From Chlorobium sp. (GTDB lineage: Bacteria; Bacteroidota; Chlorobiia; Chlorobiales; Chlorobiaceae): DNA of 14,364 nt. The stretch is from assembly GCA_026193435.1 (NCBI GenBank), contig JAPHUN010000325.1, forward strand, positions 1 to 14,364. Direction: 5' to 3'. The notes beneath the pieces are model-generated. The model saw only the letters and a program-made list of their open reading frames with translations. It searched no databases and was not told the DNA's origin. Every line of letters starts with the position of its first letter. Position 1 is the first letter of the stretch. Shown in pieces: positions 6,664 to 13,627 of the stretch. The position numbers and the translations under genes were made by a program.

Positions 6664-7932
6664 TCACATCTGACCGCGAAGGATTTTCACAGGGACGTAA
6701 CCGGCGGCTTTGCGCGCGGGGCCGATGGATGAAATCACTGAGATAAGGATTCCGAAGAGAATCACGATGATGTACGACTCCGGGGTTTCTGAAATATTGA
6801 TCCTGTCACTCTGCAGAACACCGGCCGTATTTGCTTCAAAACGAATCGTCCCGACAAGGCGGGTGATAAAATGCCCGATCGGACATCCGAAAACCACTCC
6901 CAGCAGACCGATAATAAAACCCTCAGTCATAAATATGGCAGTGATACTCGATTGTTTTACCCCCATTGATCGCATAATGGCAATATCCTTGATTTTCTGA
7001 AGGACAACGGTCGTCATGACCGAAGAAACACCCAGACCCGCGACAATAAAGACAAAGCCCACAAGGACGAGGGTGATCGTGCCGTTACGATTATAAAACT
7101 CTATCACATTTTTGTTGGATTCGTCCCAGCTTTCACTCTGAAAGCCGGTAAGCTGCTCTACCTTTTCAGCAACTTCCCCCGCCCTGCCGACATCTGCGGT
7201 CCTGAGCCCGATTGACGTGACGGCGTTGGCAGCGATTCCCTCTATCCGCTGCGCAAGAGCGAGATTGATATAGGCTTCCTGACGGTCTTTTGCGTTAAAG
7301 CCGGTACTGAAACGACCCACAACCGTCACCGGAAACTCCAGACCGTTTTTGCTGATCAGCAGCAAACGCGAGTGATAGGAGGCCTTGAGATCTTCAGCGA
7401 GCAGGTTGCCAACCAGAATACCGTCAGGCGTGTAGGCAAGCTCCGCAAGCGCGTTGCTTTCAACAAGCTTCTTGCCAAGATTGGCGATACCGGCCTCTTT
7501 TTCAGGCATAACGCCTTTCGCCGTACAGGAGGTAAAACGGGATCTGTTTCGAACAATAAGATTGCTCGTCACAAAAGGAGAAACAATCTCAACTTCCCCG
7601 ACAGATCCAATGCGCTCAACAGTGTCCGGGTAGTTCTTGATGGTCTTCTTTTCCGCGACAGTAATATTTTTCTCAACGAACCCGAGAAAATTCCCGGTAC
7701 TACCCAGCAGGTTGTCCGGCACCAGTGGCTCGATCCTTTCTGCGCTCACAATAATATGCGGTGCGATATCGATAATTTTGTTTACCACGTTCCTGGACAT
7801 ACCTCCCGCGATGGCAATCGTCGTGACGAGCATCGCCGATCCCACTGCTACACCAAGCGCAGTGAGAATAGTCTGTCGTTTCCTCTCCCTGAGATGCACC
7901 CAGGCGATAGTGAGATGATCGAGATAGGTCAT
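6664..7932 (-). CDS. ABC transporter permease, MacB/LolC-type (FtsX superfamily)
   Basis: Inner-membrane subunit of a type VII ABC transporter of the class that moves lipoproteins or drives periplasmic work. The 422 residues have the expected plan: a short cytoplasmic head (HLRERKRQT), TM1 at about 21-42, and a periplasmic MacB-like domain to about residue 275. The C-terminal FtsX-type bundle follows, with membrane segments near 280-305, 335-360 and 386-405 and the closing PARKAAGYVPVKILRG. SMGVKQSSI in the loop between the second and third segments is the usual ATPase-coupling region. No ATPase gene (LolD/MacB type) adjoins it, so its partner must be elsewhere. The start ATG lacks a visible Shine-Dalgarno, but the N-terminus matches the family. 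It converges on ispF and diverges from the phosphofructokinase gene. Export versus lipoprotein release cannot be decided from sequence alone. Confidence 0.88.
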   Translation of the reverse strand: MTYLDHLTIAWVHLRERKRQTILTALGVAVGSAMLVTTIAIAGGMSRNVVNKIIDIAPHIIVSAERIEPLVPDNLLGSTGNFLGFVEKNITVAEKKTIKNYPDTVERIGSVGEVEIVSPFVTSNLIVRNRSRFTSCTAKGVMPEKEAGIANLGKKLVESNALAELAYTPDGILVGNLLAEDLKASYHSRLLLISKNGLEFPVTVVGRFSTGFNAKDRQEAYINLALAQRIEGIAANAVTSIGLRTADVGRAGEVAEKVEQLTGFQSESWDESNKNVIEFYNRNGTITLVLVGFVFIVAGLGVSSVMTTVVLQKIKDIAIMRSMGVKQSSITAIFMTEGFIIGLLGVVFGCPIGHFITRLVGTIRFEANTAGVLQSDRINISETPESYIIVILFGILISVISSIGPARKAAGYVPVKILRGQM

Positions 7933-8030
7933 TATGCGAAAAGAGAAATCTGAAGCACCTGTTGAATTCAGTCAATACAAGGTATGAAAAATATGGAGGG
8001 ATCAATACACCTCGATAACCCGCTTCAGAT

Positions 8031-8102
8031 GTCATACCGGACCTGATCCGGCATCCATACTGACTCGTGCCTCCAATACTGGATCTCCGGATCAGGTACC
8101 GT
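8031..8102. repeat. Head-to-head ACCTGATCCGG palindromic element
   Basis: ACCTGATCCGG (8041-8051) is matched by its exact complement at 8087-8097, with a further ATCCA/TGGAT match inside (8053-8057, 8080-8084). Together they can form one long imperfect hairpin. The left half, GTCATACCGGACCTGATCCG, looks like the dispersed palindrome (GTCAT.CCGGA..TGATCCGG) found in many unrelated bacterial genomes. That resemblance is from memory. No coding function is apparent. Confidence 0.65.
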
Positions 8103-8259
8103 GAAATCCACAGGATATTGCACAGGGCAGGCACAAAGATCACAGGAGTGGAAGCGCAGTCATCTCTCCTGCGAAGCAGATGCGCGTATTTCACGGAACA
8201 TGCCCGGCAACGACATGCCATAAAAACTTGCCATTGCTGCATAACAGCAACAAATTCAG

Positions 8260-8288
8260 TTGAAAAATCTGACTGCATAGTCTATCTT
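8260..8288 (+). promoter_or_regulatory. Possible sigma-70-type promoter of the PFK gene
   Basis: TTGAAA (8260-8265), a 17-nt gap and TATCTT (8283-8288) fit the -35/-10 pattern at five and four of six positions. It stands about 60 nt before the start codon. It is the best match in the divergent spacer but is only a pattern match. Confidence 0.35.
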
Positions 8289-8332
8289 GATGTACTGAAA
8301 ATCAGCCAATAACATCTAAACCGACAACTCAT

Positions 8333-8337
8333 AGGAG
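8333..8337 (+). promoter_or_regulatory. Shine-Dalgarno deciding the GTG start of PFK
   Basis: AGGAG lies nine nt before the GTG at 8347. An ATG at 8339 is closer but out of frame with the protein. The GTG gives the canonical KKIGILTSGGD beginning, so it is taken as the start. Confidence 0.75.
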
Positions 8338-8346
8338 AATGATACC

Positions 8347-9552
8347 GTGAAAAAAATTGGCATTTTGACCAGTGGCGGAGATTGCGGCGGCCTTAATGCC
8401 GTCATCAAGGGAGCCGCATTTATGGCTTTGTCGAAAGGAATTGAATTATACGTCATTCCGAATGGTTATGCAGGGTTGTACAACCTTATAGATCAGGATA
8501 CGCTTGTACGACTTGACAGGGCACGTCTGGACCAGTTTCCCGGCAACTTCGCGGGATCCGAGGCGGGTCATTCGCGAGTAAAAATAAAAGCGATCAGCAA
8601 CCCTGAGAAATACAACCGTATCAAGGAAGGAATGAGCAAGTTCGAACTTGACGGTCTGGTTATCAGCGGTGGAGACGACAGCGGCAGCGTCATGGTTGAT
8701 TTGAACAATAACGGTGTTCAGTGTATTCATGCACCGAAAACCATGGATCTCGACCTGCAGACATACTCTGTCGGAGGCGATTCAACCATCAACAGAATCG
8801 CACAGTTCGTTCAGGATCTGAAAACTACGGGAAAAACGCATAACCGTATTCTCGTCACTGAGGTATTCGGGAGATATGCAGGTCATACCGCCTTCAGAAG
8901 TGGCGTCGCAGCAGAGGCGGATTGTATACTCATTCCTGAAATACCCGCAGACTGGGATATCGTCTATGAGCATATTGTCGGACGCTTCACCAGCCGCATC
9001 AGACAGAGCGACGTTCGTTCCGGAACCTATACAATCGTTGTCGCCGAAGGCCTTAAAAACGCCGATGGAACCGATATAGTCGATGAATCTGCGGGAGTTG
9101 ACGCATTCGGGCACAAAAAACTTGCCGGCGCAGGCAAGTATGTATGCCAGGAGTTGAAGAAAAGACTGAAAGCCGATCCGGATATGCCGGTATTCATGAA
9201 GGAAACAGGAATGTTTGTTGAAGGGATCTATGAGATTCCGGAAATCAGAGAGATCCATCCGGGACACCTTGTGCGTTGCGGAAACTCCTCTGCATATGAT
9301 ATCAACTTCGGCTATGAAGCCGGAGCGGCAGCTGTGATACTGCTCCTGGAAGGCAAATCCGGTGTCACCATTTCAAAAGTGAAAGGCCGGAAAATTGAAT
9401 TCATTGAATCAAGCAAGGCTATTGAACAACGCCATGTCGACCTTGACCAGGTCGCGCTCTATGAATCACTCGGTGTCTGCTTCGGGCGGGAAATCGTGAC
9501 CTATAATCCGATCCTGAGAGAAGTTGACGGTGTCTATGAAAGAATTTATTGA
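8347..9552 (+). CDS. pfkA: 6-Phosphofructokinase, probably pyrophosphate-dependent
   Basis: Phosphorylates fructose-6-phosphate to fructose-1,6-bisphosphate, in the cytoplasm. The 401 residues are longer than E. coli PfkA (320). KKIGILTSGGD opens the fold. GGDDS lies at 108-112 and PKTMDLD at 130-136, with the catalytic base Asp134. Later come Arg167, FGRYAGH (174-180) and HPGHLVRCG. Asp111 and Lys131 take the places of Gly104 and Gly124 of ATP-dependent E. coli PfkA. In characterised enzymes Asp plus Lys at these sites marks pyrophosphate-dependent PFK, which is reversible and not allosteric. The expected TIDND is TMDLD here, a conservative change. GTG start with AGGAG nine nt upstream. ilvE follows after 27 nt, so the two are likely co-transcribed. 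PFK identity is firm; the PPi donor is inferred. Confidence 0.93.
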   Translation: MKKIGILTSGGDCGGLNAVIKGAAFMALSKGIELYVIPNGYAGLYNLIDQDTLVRLDRARLDQFPGNFAGSEAGHSRVKIKAISNPEKYNRIKEGMSKFELDGLVISGGDDSGSVMVDLNNNGVQCIHAPKTMDLDLQTYSVGGDSTINRIAQFVQDLKTTGKTHNRILVTEVFGRYAGHTAFRSGVAAEADCILIPEIPADWDIVYEHIVGRFTSRIRQSDVRSGTYTIVVAEGLKNADGTDIVDESAGVDAFGHKKLAGAGKYVCQELKKRLKADPDMPVFMKETGMFVEGIYEIPEIREIHPGHLVRCGNSSAYDINFGYEAGAAAVILLLEGKSGVTISKVKGRKIEFIESSKAIEQRHVDLDQVALYESLGVCFGREIVTYNPILREVDGVYERIY

Positions 9553-9579
9553 TTCTCTTACCACGTTAATGTCCGAGCT

Positions 9580-10491
9580 ATGAACAAGTCTGAAAAAATC
9601 TGGATGAACGGAGAACTTGTTGACTGGAATGATGCAAAAATTCATATCCTCTCACATGTTATTCACTATGGTTCATCGACGTTTGAAGGAATTCGATGCT
9701 ACGAAACGACAAAAGGCCCTGCGATTCTGTTTCTGGATGAACATATCAGACGCCTCTACGATTCCTCGAAAATATACAGAATCGAGATCCCTTATTCGAT
9801 GGCTGAGATAAGAACGGCCGTGATTGACACGATCAAGGCAAACGGGCATAAGTCATGTTATATCAGACCCCTTGTCTACCGTGGACAGGGTGCTCTTGGT
9901 GTCAACCCCCATCTGGCCGCGATTGAAGTTGCGATCGCCACATGGGAATGGGGAACCTACCTCGGCGAGGATGTGCTTGAAACAGGAGTTGACGTTCGCG
10001 TCTCTTCCTGGAACAGACTTGCTCCTAACACCCTGCCGACATGGGCAAAGGCCGGCGGCAACTATCTCAATTCGCAGCTGATCAAAATGGAAGCGATCAT
10101 GGACAACTACGCCGAAGGCATCGGCCTGGATGTCAACGGCTATGTCTCCGAGGGCAGCGGCGAAAACATTTTCATTATTCGTGACGGGATCATCTATACC
10201 CCGATGACCGGACAGTCGGTTCTTGCAGGCCTGACACGTCAGGCCATCATTCACATTGCAAAAGAACTTGGTTATGAAGTACGTGAAACCATGATCCCGA
10301 GAGAAGCGCTCTATATTGCCGATGAAGTATTTCTTACCGGTACTGCCGCGGAAATAACGCCTGTCAGAAGTATCGACAAGCATCCTATCGGCAACGAAAT
10401 CAGAGGCCCAGTCACGGAGATACTTCAATCTCACTATCTGAAAATCATTCAGACAGGAGAAGACCCCTATAACTGGCTGACGATTATCTGA
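9580..10491 (+). CDS. ilvE: Branched-chain amino acid aminotransferase
   Basis: Transfers amino groups between glutamate and the keto acids of leucine, isoleucine and valine. It is a fold-type IV PLP enzyme. The 303 residues match the E. coli IlvE plan throughout: HVIHYGSSTFEGIRCY at 26-41, HIRRLYDSSKI at 55-65, YIRPLVYRG at 94-102, WAKAGGNYLNSQL at 155-167 with PLP-binding Lys157, NGYVSEGSGENIF at 186-198, and the closing TGTAAEITPVRSID block. The ATG follows the PFK stop by 27 nt with only a short GAG before it, so translation may depend partly on the upstream gene. A T-tailed terminator follows 40 nt after the stop, closing a two-gene unit. The pairing with PFK has no direct pathway logic. 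D-amino acid aminotransferase and ADC lyase share the fold but lack these motifs. Confidence 0.95.
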   Translation: MNKSEKIWMNGELVDWNDAKIHILSHVIHYGSSTFEGIRCYETTKGPAILFLDEHIRRLYDSSKIYRIEIPYSMAEIRTAVIDTIKANGHKSCYIRPLVYRGQGALGVNPHLAAIEVAIATWEWGTYLGEDVLETGVDVRVSSWNRLAPNTLPTWAKAGGNYLNSQLIKMEAIMDNYAEGIGLDVNGYVSEGSGENIFIIRDGIIYTPMTGQSVLAGLTRQAIIHIAKELGYEVRETMIPREALYIADEVFLTGTAAEITPVRSIDKHPIGNEIRGPVTEILQSHYLKIIQTGEDPYNWLTII

Positions 10492-10494
10492 GGC

Positions 10495-10530
10495 TTGTTG
10501 AACTGTTGATTTGTTGAATCGTTGAATTGC
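10495..10530. repeat. Degenerate TTGTTGAAT-type array with the 18-mer shared with 4508-4525
   Basis: Directly after the ilvE stop, units related to (C/A)TTGTTGAA are repeated about four times. Positions 10501-10518 are the exact reverse complement of 4508-4525. It lies between the ilvE stop and its terminator and is transcribed but not coding. Confidence 0.6.
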
Positions 10531-10565
10531 AAAGGGCGAACAATCGAGAGTCGCCTTTTTCTTTT
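10531..10565 (+). terminator. Intrinsic terminator of the PFK-ilvE unit
   Basis: AAAGGGCGA (10531-10539) pairs with TCGCCTTTT (10551-10559) in a 9-bp stem with one G-U pair and an 11-nt loop, running into TTTTTCTTTT. This is a standard rho-independent terminator placed 40 nt after the ilvE stop. Its left arm, AAAGGGCGAA, is the same as that of the repeat palindrome at 6356-6365. Confidence 0.8.
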
Positions 10566-10638
10566 AGTATACCGGATTGTGCGGATGTTGTTTCGGATTT
10601 CTTTATTCAATACTTGTTTCCGGATTCCGGCTCCTCGA

Positions 10639-10685
10639 TTCACCCTAAACTGAGCGCTTGTTGAAACGCTCAGTTTAGGTTCACC
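10639..10685. repeat. 13-bp perfect palindrome between TTCACC direct repeats
   Basis: CCTAAACTGAGCG (10644-10656) pairs without mismatch with CGCTCAGTTTAGG (10667-10679) around a 10-nt loop. The hairpin is bordered by the 6-mer TTCACC at 10639-10644 and 10680-10685. No T-run follows directly. Its middle, TGAGC..TTGTTGAA, recalls the TGAGCTTGTCGAA repeats common in bacterial genomes; that link is from memory. It could be a mobile-type repeat, a second terminator or an operator for holB. Confidence 0.6.
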
Positions 10686-10687
10686 TT

Positions 10688-10745
10688 ATTTTGTAACTTG
10701 TTACTATTGACTGTCATTCCACTTGTCACCTGTTACTTGTCACTA
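10688..10745. repeat. Degenerate (CTTGTYAC)n array just before holB
   Basis: TTGTAAC, TTGTTAC, TTGTCAC, TGTTAC and TTGTCAC follow each other at 7-9 nt intervals with a less regular middle, ending 13 nt before the holB ATG. A TTG within it is in frame with holB, but the array is not protein-like, so it is not taken as the start. It occupies the place where a ribosome site would be expected. Confidence 0.55.
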
Positions 10746-10758
10746 TGTCCAATACACC

Positions 10759-11931
10759 ATGAGCTGGCAGACTATTATCGGTCATACTCTGCAAATGAGT
10801 ATTCTGCAGAAAGCCGTCGTGACAGGAAGGCTTGCTCATGCCTACCTCTTTACCGGCCCTGAAGGGACCGGCAAAGAGGCTGCCGCCTTTGAACTCGCCA
10901 AGGTTCTCAACTGCACTTCAGGGAGTAGCGCCCTTGAAACCGGCTCATGCGGAACCTGCCGGAGCTGCAGGGATATCGACGCTTTCCTGCATCCGGACAT
11001 AGAATACGTTTTTCCTGTCGAGTCAGCGCTGCTTGAAAAAAATGATCCGGCAAAAGCGGAGAACAAAAAAACCTCTGAAGCCAGAGAACGCTATGAATCA
11101 TTGATCGAGCAAAAAAAACAGAACCCCTACTTCACGCCGTCTATGGACCGATCCATGGGCATCCTTACCGAACAGGTCACAGCCCTTCAACAGAAGGCCT
11201 CATTCATGCCTGTCGGAAAAGGAAAAAAAATATTCATCCTCTCACAGCCGGAAAAACTTCATCCTTCAGCGGCAAACAAACTGCTTAAACTGCTTGAAGA
11301 GCCACCGGAACATGTACTGTTCATTCTGGTTTCCTCTCGGCCAGAAAACGTCTTGCCGACCATCCGCTCACGCTGTCAGACGTTGAAATTTTCAAGAATT
11401 AAACCATCAGAGCTCGATGAGTGGCTGGAGAGAAAGCATAGCGGCATTCAGAACGATACAAAGCGGTTCATCTCCGGTTTTTCGCGAGGGAACCTGCGTG
11501 TCGCAACCGATATAATCAACAACTTTTCTCAAGGCAACCCGGAACACTTCGAAGGCATTGCCACGAGGGACAAAGCGATTGATTATTTACGCAAACTCCT
11601 CTCTCCGGGCAAACTCGGTGAGGCAATCACCACTACGGAAGAACTCTCGAAAAAACTGGGCAAACAGGAAATCATCGCTTTTCTGGGTTCTCTTCTGCTG
11701 TTTTTCCAGGACATCAGTCATAGAACAATAGATCCTGAGTGGGCGACGTTAAACAATCCTGATCTGAGTTCATCTGTCGATCGTTTTGTGCAGAATTTCA
11801 CTGATCCTGATTTTTTAGCCCTTTCCACAATAACCGAAGATGCCATCCGTTCCGTTCAGCGTAACGTCAACCCGCTTCTTACCCTCGGGGCCTACTCGAT
11901 CAGACTGAAAACATTACTGAGACGATCCTGA
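10759..11931 (+). CDS. holB: DNA polymerase III delta' subunit
   Basis: Part of the clamp-loader complex that places the sliding clamp on DNA. The 390 residues show the clamp-loader AAA+ fold: WQTIIGHT at the start, LAHAYLFTGPEGTGKE with a P-loop at 33-39, and a zinc-binding set Cys52, Cys64, Cys67, Cys70. Later come LLEEPP (178-183) and the SRC motif at 204-206. The P-loop ends GKE instead of GKS/T, and the Walker B position reads ILSQPEKL without the acidic pair, as expected for the non-hydrolysing delta' subunit. A charged stretch of about 55 residues (86-140), rich in Lys and Glu, is inserted after the zinc module. I use ATG 10759 (MSWQ); the frame opens earlier only through a repeat array. 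No Shine-Dalgarno is visible. Its end overlaps cutA by 18 nt, tail to tail. Confidence 0.93.
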   Translation: MSWQTIIGHTLQMSILQKAVVTGRLAHAYLFTGPEGTGKEAAAFELAKVLNCTSGSSALETGSCGTCRSCRDIDAFLHPDIEYVFPVESALLEKNDPAKAENKKTSEARERYESLIEQKKQNPYFTPSMDRSMGILTEQVTALQQKASFMPVGKGKKIFILSQPEKLHPSAANKLLKLLEEPPEHVLFILVSSRPENVLPTIRSRCQTLKFSRIKPSELDEWLERKHSGIQNDTKRFISGFSRGNLRVATDIINNFSQGNPEHFEGIATRDKAIDYLRKLLSPGKLGEAITTTEELSKKLGKQEIIAFLGSLLLFFQDISHRTIDPEWATLNNPDLSSSVDRFVQNFTDPDFLALSTITEDAIRSVQRNVNPLLTLGAYSIRLKTLLRRS

Positions 11932-12252
11932 CCCTCCCACAGAATTGGCAAGCCATTCCAGATACCCCGGAAGTCCTCCGGTAACGGGAACCTTAATAAT
12001 CTCAGGAAGATCATATGGATGATGTGCCTGTATAAAGGCTTCAATATCGGGATAGTTTCGCTCAAGCGTTTTGATCCACAGAACAATTTCCTTTTCCTTG
12101 CGAAGACTGTTTTCCCAGACATAACAACTGCGAATATCCTGCATATGAATACAGGCGGCAAGCCGTTCCCGAAGCAACTCCCCGGCAAGCGTTTCAGCTG
12201 TCCCGGCATCAGGGACAGCCGTACTGACGATACAATACTCTGTTTTTTTCAT
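11914..12252 (-). CDS. cutA: CutA1 divalent-cation tolerance family protein
   Basis: Small trimeric PII-like protein linked to divalent-cation (copper) tolerance in E. coli; its exact role is unsettled. The 112 residues show YCIVSTAVPD at the start, ERLAACIHM at 29-37 (Cys34), SCYVWENS near 42-49 and the signature HHPYDLPEIIKVPV at 77-90, followed by YLEWL. No signal peptide is visible, so it should be cytoplasmic. The start could be the ATG at 12252 or the in-frame GTG at 12255 directly before it; an AAAAGGA at 12269-12263 suits either. The last six codons overlap the end of holB. It lies 130 nt downstream of the M24 peptidase gene on the same strand and could share its transcript. Confidence 0.93.
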   Translation of the reverse strand: MKKTEYCIVSTAVPDAGTAETLAGELLRERLAACIHMQDIRSCYVWENSLRKEKEIVLWIKTLERNYPDIEAFIQAHHPYDLPEIIKVPVTGGLPGYLEWLANSVGGSGSSQ

Positions 12253-12385
12253 CACGTGTTCATCCTTTTCAATGCGTTTTCATGCCTGTCATGCCCCCGG
12301 TGACTTCATGGCTGGTCAGCGAGGTAACCGCACAGTGTAGCACAGAGCCGGCTCCTTGCTCCTGAATCCCTGCGTCTTATCTTTT

Positions 12386-13450
12386 CTACAACTCGATCAG
12401 TTCCTTTGTAAAATGCTGAAACGGCACCACACCATGTTCTTCCATAACCACCGTATCCTCGATACGAACACCGTATCGTCCGGGCAGGTAGATACCGGGT
12501 TCTATGGTAAACACTGCATGCCGGGGCAAAAGGTCATCGGATGATTTTCCAAGACGGGGCTTTTCATGCACCTCAACACCGACACCGTGTCCAAGGCCAT
12601 GCCCGAAAAAGTCGCCATACCCGCTTTTTTCAATATAACTTCTCACAAGGGCATCAAGCTCCCGACCGCCCATTCCCGGCTTTGCAGAATCGATCCCAAG
12701 CTGCTGTGCCTCTTTAGTAATCTGATAGATCATCCTGGCTTCTTCCGGAACTTTTCCTAATGCGATGGTCCTTGTCTGATCGGAAGCATAGCCCTTGAAA
12801 ATGCACCCCATATCAATAACAATCAACGTTCCCGACATGAACCGCTCATTACCGGGCCTTGCATGGGGAAGCGCTGAACGGGGGCCTGACGCGACAATCG
12901 GCGCAAACGAGTCTTTTTCCGCTCCGAGACGCTTGTGCCGGTATGAGATCTCCGCGGCAATCTCCGACTCGGTAACATCGGGAGAAATAAGCGGAACGAT
13001 CTGTTCAAGTACCTTTTCGCTGATTGCCGCCGCCTGTTTCAAACAGGCAACTTCCCTCTCATTCTTGATCGCCCTGTACTCGTCAAAAAAACCGTACAGA
13101 GGAACAACAGTCACCTCCTTCAGCTTTTCGCTGAGCTGGCGCGCTTCATGAATCGTAACCTGTTCCTCCTGTATGGCGACGTTTTTTCCCTTCAGAGACC
13201 CGTGCTCGACAAAAGCGTCACCAAAACCACTTTGTATAATCACTGATTCCATACCTTGAACTTCATGCTTCACCTGTTCAGCATATCGAAAGTCCGTAAA
13301 CAACAGAGAGCGTTGAGGCATAAGCAGCACTCGGGCGCTGGACCCGCTGAATCCTGTCATCCATCGTATTACATGAAGGTCCGATACGATAAAGGCGTCA
13401 ATACCCTTTCGGGACATTTTTTCAAGCAGCGGATCAATTCTCTTTTGCAT
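12386..13450 (-). CDS. M24 family Xaa-Pro aminopeptidase/dipeptidase
   Basis: Metallopeptidase that removes N-terminal residues before proline or splits Xaa-Pro dipeptides. The 354-residue size fits the short aminopeptidase P/prolidase branch. A creatinase-type N-terminal domain occupies about 1-125 (GIDAFIVSDLHVIRWMTGFSG). The pita-bread catalytic domain has all five metal ligands: Asp213 and Asp224 (IDMGCIFKGYASDQTRT), His288 (GHGLGHGVG), Glu317 (FTIEPGIY) and Glu331 (VRIEDTV). The proton-shuttle His196 in PHARPG is also present. The ATG at 13450 is preceded by an in-frame GTG (13453), the same GTGATG arrangement as cutA; I use the ATG. No signal peptide, so cytoplasmic. It diverges from trpD across 251 nt. 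Sequence alone does not separate PepP from PepQ activity, so no symbol is given. Confidence 0.93.
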   Translation of the reverse strand: MQKRIDPLLEKMSRKGIDAFIVSDLHVIRWMTGFSGSSARVLLMPQRSLLFTDFRYAEQVKHEVQGMESVIIQSGFGDAFVEHGSLKGKNVAIQEEQVTIHEARQLSEKLKEVTVVPLYGFFDEYRAIKNEREVACLKQAAAISEKVLEQIVPLISPDVTESEIAAEISYRHKRLGAEKDSFAPIVASGPRSALPHARPGNERFMSGTLIVIDMGCIFKGYASDQTRTIALGKVPEEARMIYQITKEAQQLGIDSAKPGMGGRELDALVRSYIEKSGYGDFFGHGLGHGVGVEVHEKPRLGKSSDDLLPRHAVFTIEPGIYLPGRYGVRIEDTVVMEEHGVVPFQHFTKELIEL

Positions 13451-13536
13451 CACTCTATGATATCATGAACAGTAGACCTTGCGCCATACAGGTACTGCAC
13501 AGTGTTGCACATCATTTGGTTTTTCATCAACCATTT

Positions 13537-13558
13537 CCGGTTGTTCCTCAGCAACCGG
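13537..13558. repeat. 7-bp hairpin in the M24 peptidase-trpD spacer
   Basis: CCGGTTG (13537-13543) pairs with CAACCGG (13552-13558), loop 8 nt, in the divergent spacer. There is no T-run on either side. It could be an operator or leader hairpin for trpD. Confidence 0.4.
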
Positions 13559-13627
13559 GGCAGGGATCCGTGCAATCTTCAACGCAGGTATCGCAGCATG
13601 GCAGTTTTTTAAAAAGCGAGTAGTTAG

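Larger units (their letters stand above)
7933..8346. other. 414-nt divergent spacer between permease and PFK genes
   Basis: I find no gene here. It contains the head-to-head ACCTGATCCGG repeat (8031-8102), a 6-bp hairpin TTGCTG/CAGCAA (8234-8250), a possible promoter for the downstream gene (8260-8288) and a Shine-Dalgarno (8333-8337). The segment 8100-8230 shows nothing I can name. Open frames crossing it have no recognisable protein character. Confidence 0.6.

Noticed and set aside
12252..12262. Short upstream frame (ATG AAC ACG TGA) overlapping the cutA start on the minus strand
   Set aside because: Four codons ending in TGATG could hint at coupled translation, but such short frames are common by chance and the Shine-Dalgarno also fits the cutA start directly.
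12345..12354. GAGCCGGCTC palindrome between cutA and the M24 peptidase gene
   Set aside because: It is a 10-nt self-complementary word without a loop or T-run; short enough to be chance.
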